IMG/VR virus record: IMGVR_UViG_3300029952_000124
Location: 1-24,484 of that record
Direction: 5' to 3' (one strand)
Source: a virus
DNA: 24,484 bases
Shown: piece after piece, positions 23,049 through 24,484 of the stretch
Layout of the letters: every line of letters begins with the position of its first letter
How positions within the stretch are numbered: the first letter of the stretch is position 1
Made by a program: the position numbers and the translations under genes
Notes under the pieces: generated by a model
Told to the model about the DNA's origin: nothing
Database searches by the model: none
Seen by the model: only the letters and a program-made list of their open reading frames with translations

Positions 23049-23250
23049 TTTGCGCACCCAACTTTTTATCGATTCGCGTCGCTAACCGGCGCACCCGTTT
23101 TTGTTCCTGCTCATATTCTTCGATAGCCTCGGCGTGTTCAACTATATCCGGGCAAGTCGCGATCATGTTGTGCAGTTCATCTAGAGCTAAATTTAATGAA
23201 CTACGTACCAAAGCCAGGTTATCGCCTGAGAATGTCATTGTGGTTGTCAT
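23029..23250 (-). CDS. Small coiled-coil hypothetical protein
   Basis: 73 residues, ATG at 23250 preceded by AGGAG. Residues 10-65 form one long amphipathic helix ('VRSSLNLALDELHNMIATCP', 'AEAIEEYEQEQKRVRRLATR'), then a basic tail. No family recognised. It overlaps the next gene by 20 bases. Confidence 0.6.
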   Translation of the reverse strand: MTTTMTFSGDNLALVRSSLNLALDELHNMIATCPDIVEHAEAIEEYEQEQKRVRRLATRIDKKLGAQNANQKS

Positions 23251-23262
23251 GATTTTCTCCTG

Positions 23263-24484
23263 TCAGCTTTCAAATGCAGGTTGATAGTCCTGCCAATGTT
23301 TAAATGCGAAATCGCCGCTTAGTTCATCGCGCCATGTAGACGCGACTGCCGCCTGACATATTCTGGCTGCGTCTCCGCCATAAGCGTTAGGGTCGACCCG
23401 CATCAGATAGCGTTTTACACTACCATCTGGTTCCGGTGTGGAATTCAATAAATCAATGAATACGACAGGCTCATCATTTGCAATCTGTTTTACCAGGAGC
23501 TTTGCGTCACGTAACCCGACAATAGCGTGATTGATCGGGCACGAATCTACACATACTGCGTCGCAATCCTGAATATAGCGTTCGTAACCGTAACGCTCCA
23601 TCATGACGCGCCGTATTTCAGCATTTTGTTCAGCTTCAATTTCATTCACGGTGATTGTCTCAGGGTGTAAGATTATGTGGCGTTTATCTTCCGGTATTGC
23701 TACACCGTGGAAGAAATACAGCGCCCAGCCATCACGCCATTGATGCGACGGACCCTCATCACAATGGGGGCGATTTTGCTCATCCACTTTAAGTACAGAA
23801 GGAAAATCCGACACGATGCAAAAATCTTCATGCATAACGCGAAATCCGCCTTCAATTGCGCACTCTTCCCAATATCTATATTTATCATGTTCAGGCAATT
23901 TCAAGTCTAGAATATCCCGTGCAGCAGTCAGATAACTCGGTACGGCGGCCCACATATTGCCGCCTTGATAGTTGGCATACCAACGCTGGCCGCAATCCAC
24001 CATAAATTTAGCTAGTTTATTATCGCCCGATATCTCAAGCGCTAATTCATACGCCCAATTTGCCGGAAGATTGTTGCGCGTCGCGTTGTCCGTCGCGTTG
24101 AGCGTCGCGTTGTCCGTCGCGTTGCGCGTCGCGTTGTCCGTCGCGTTGCGCGTCGCGTTGTACGTCGCGTTGAGCGTCGCGTTGCGCGTCGCGTTGTCCG
24201 TCGCGTTGAGCGTCGCGTTGTCCGTCGCGTTGAGCGTCGCGTTGCGCGTCGCGTTGTCCGTCGCGTTGAGCGTCGCGTTGTCCGTCGCGTTGCGCGTCGC
24301 GTTGTCCGTCGCGTTGCGCGTCGCGTTGTACGTCGCGTTGAGCGTCGCGTTGCGCGTCGCGTTGTCCGTCGCGTTGAGCGTCGCGTTGTCCGTCGCGTTG
24401 AGCGTCGCGTTGCGCGTCGCGTTGTCCGTCGCGTTGTCCGTCGCGTTGAGCGTCGCGTTGCGCGTCGCGTTGAGCGTCGCGTTG
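23263..24484 (-). CDS. DUF6745-like protein with a long N-terminal tetrapeptide repeat (5' end outside window)
   Basis: The frame is open from the stop at 23263 to the window edge; the ATG at 24003 is internal, since the frame continues upstream through 'NLPANWAYELALEISGDNKL' into the repeat tract. The visible part is 406 residues. The C-terminal half ('YWEECAIEGGFRVMHEDFCI', 'NRPHCDEGPSHQWRDGWALY', 'FFHGVAIPEDKRHIILHPET', 'EIRRVMMERYGYERYI') matches my memory of DUF6745, a domain of unknown role found in phages and bacteria. The N-terminal part is at least 34 copies of Ala-Thr-x-Asn with x = Asp, Arg, Leu or Tyr. Confidence 0.78.
   Translation of the reverse strand, partial: NATLNATRNATLNATDNATDNATRNATLNATDNATLNATDNATRNATLNATYNATRNATDNATRNATDNATLNATDNATRNATLNATDNATLNATDNATRNATLNATYNATRNATDNATRNATDNATLNATDNATRNNLPANWAYELALEISGDNKLAKFMVDCGQRWYANYQGGNMWAAVPSYLTAARDILDLKLPEHDKYRYWEECAIEGGFRVMHEDFCIVSDFPSVLKVDEQNRPHCDEGPSHQWRDGWALYFFHGVAIPEDKRHIILHPETITVNEIEAEQNAEIRRVMMERYGYERYIQDCDAVCVDSCPINHAIVGLRDAKLLVKQIANDEPVVFIDLLNSTPEPDGSVKRYLMRVDPNAYGGDAARICQAAVASTWRDELSGDFAFKHWQDYQPAFES
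24074..24484. repeat. 12-bp tandem repeat array with 168-bp higher-order period, running off the window edge
   Basis: Thirty-four units of GTTGxxxGTCGC are present, with xxx being only CGC, TCC, AGC or TAC (10, 12, 10 and 2 times). Units 1-16 equal units 15-30 in exact order, so the array has a period of 14 units (168 bases). On the minus strand the units read Ala-Thr-x-Asn without interruption. Confidence 0.92.

Noticed and set aside
24001-24003. ATG at 24003 as the start of the DUF6745-like gene
   Set aside because: The frame is open through to the window edge and the residues before it look like protein; no ribosome site is present.
24074-24484. Possible CRISPR array
   Set aside because: The unit is 12 bases with three variable bases and no unique spacers, and it keeps an open coding frame.

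Overview
This 24.5 kb window looks like the late half of a tailed dsDNA phage (or prophage) genome with a contractile tail, i.e. a myovirus. The evidence is an ordered tail cassette on the + strand: tail-terminator-like protein, sheath, tube, frameshifted assembly chaperone, tape measure, baseplate hub, spike and wedge, fibers, lysis genes. The host is probably Gram-negative, because several products carry lipoprotein or Sec signal peptides and the endolysin is a single-domain glucosaminidase. I cannot name the host. No rRNA, tRNA, integrase, terminase or capsid gene is in view.

Positions 1-14477 (+) form the tail and adhesion module. Genes are packed head to tail, mostly with 1-8 base overlaps. 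The tail chaperone has a -1 programmed frameshift signal (two slippery heptamers followed by a 7-bp GC stem) directly before the tape measure. An approximately 64-residue beta-rich glycine/threonine domain recurs six times in five proteins (sheath x2, baseplate J, two tandem fibers, and a chitinase-like enzyme), each time apparently inserted in a loop. A fiber-like protein with an N-terminal signal peptide sits inside the baseplate cluster.

Positions 14491-19439 (+) hold a DUF4376-type fiber-assembly gene, small membrane proteins and holin candidates, the glucosaminidase endolysin, a lipoprotein, a class 3 lipase and a secreted GH18 (chitinase-like) protein. With an SGNH-hydrolase lipoprotein on the other strand, the phage carries three different predicted degradative enzymes for polysaccharides and esters.

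Positions 19442-24484 are a convergent minus-strand operon of small accessory genes, many coupled by ATGA overlaps. They include a 30-residue ORF coupled on both sides, an alanine-rich heptad-repeat protein, an HNH endonuclease, a zinc-ribbon gene broken or recoded by a +1 frameshift and carrying a 27-bp perfect palindrome, and at the right edge a DUF6745-like gene whose open frame runs through at least 34 copies of a 12-bp repeat (Ala-Thr-x-Asn) with a 168-bp higher-order period. That gene continues beyond the window.

Family names come from recognising motifs by eye; no database search was run.
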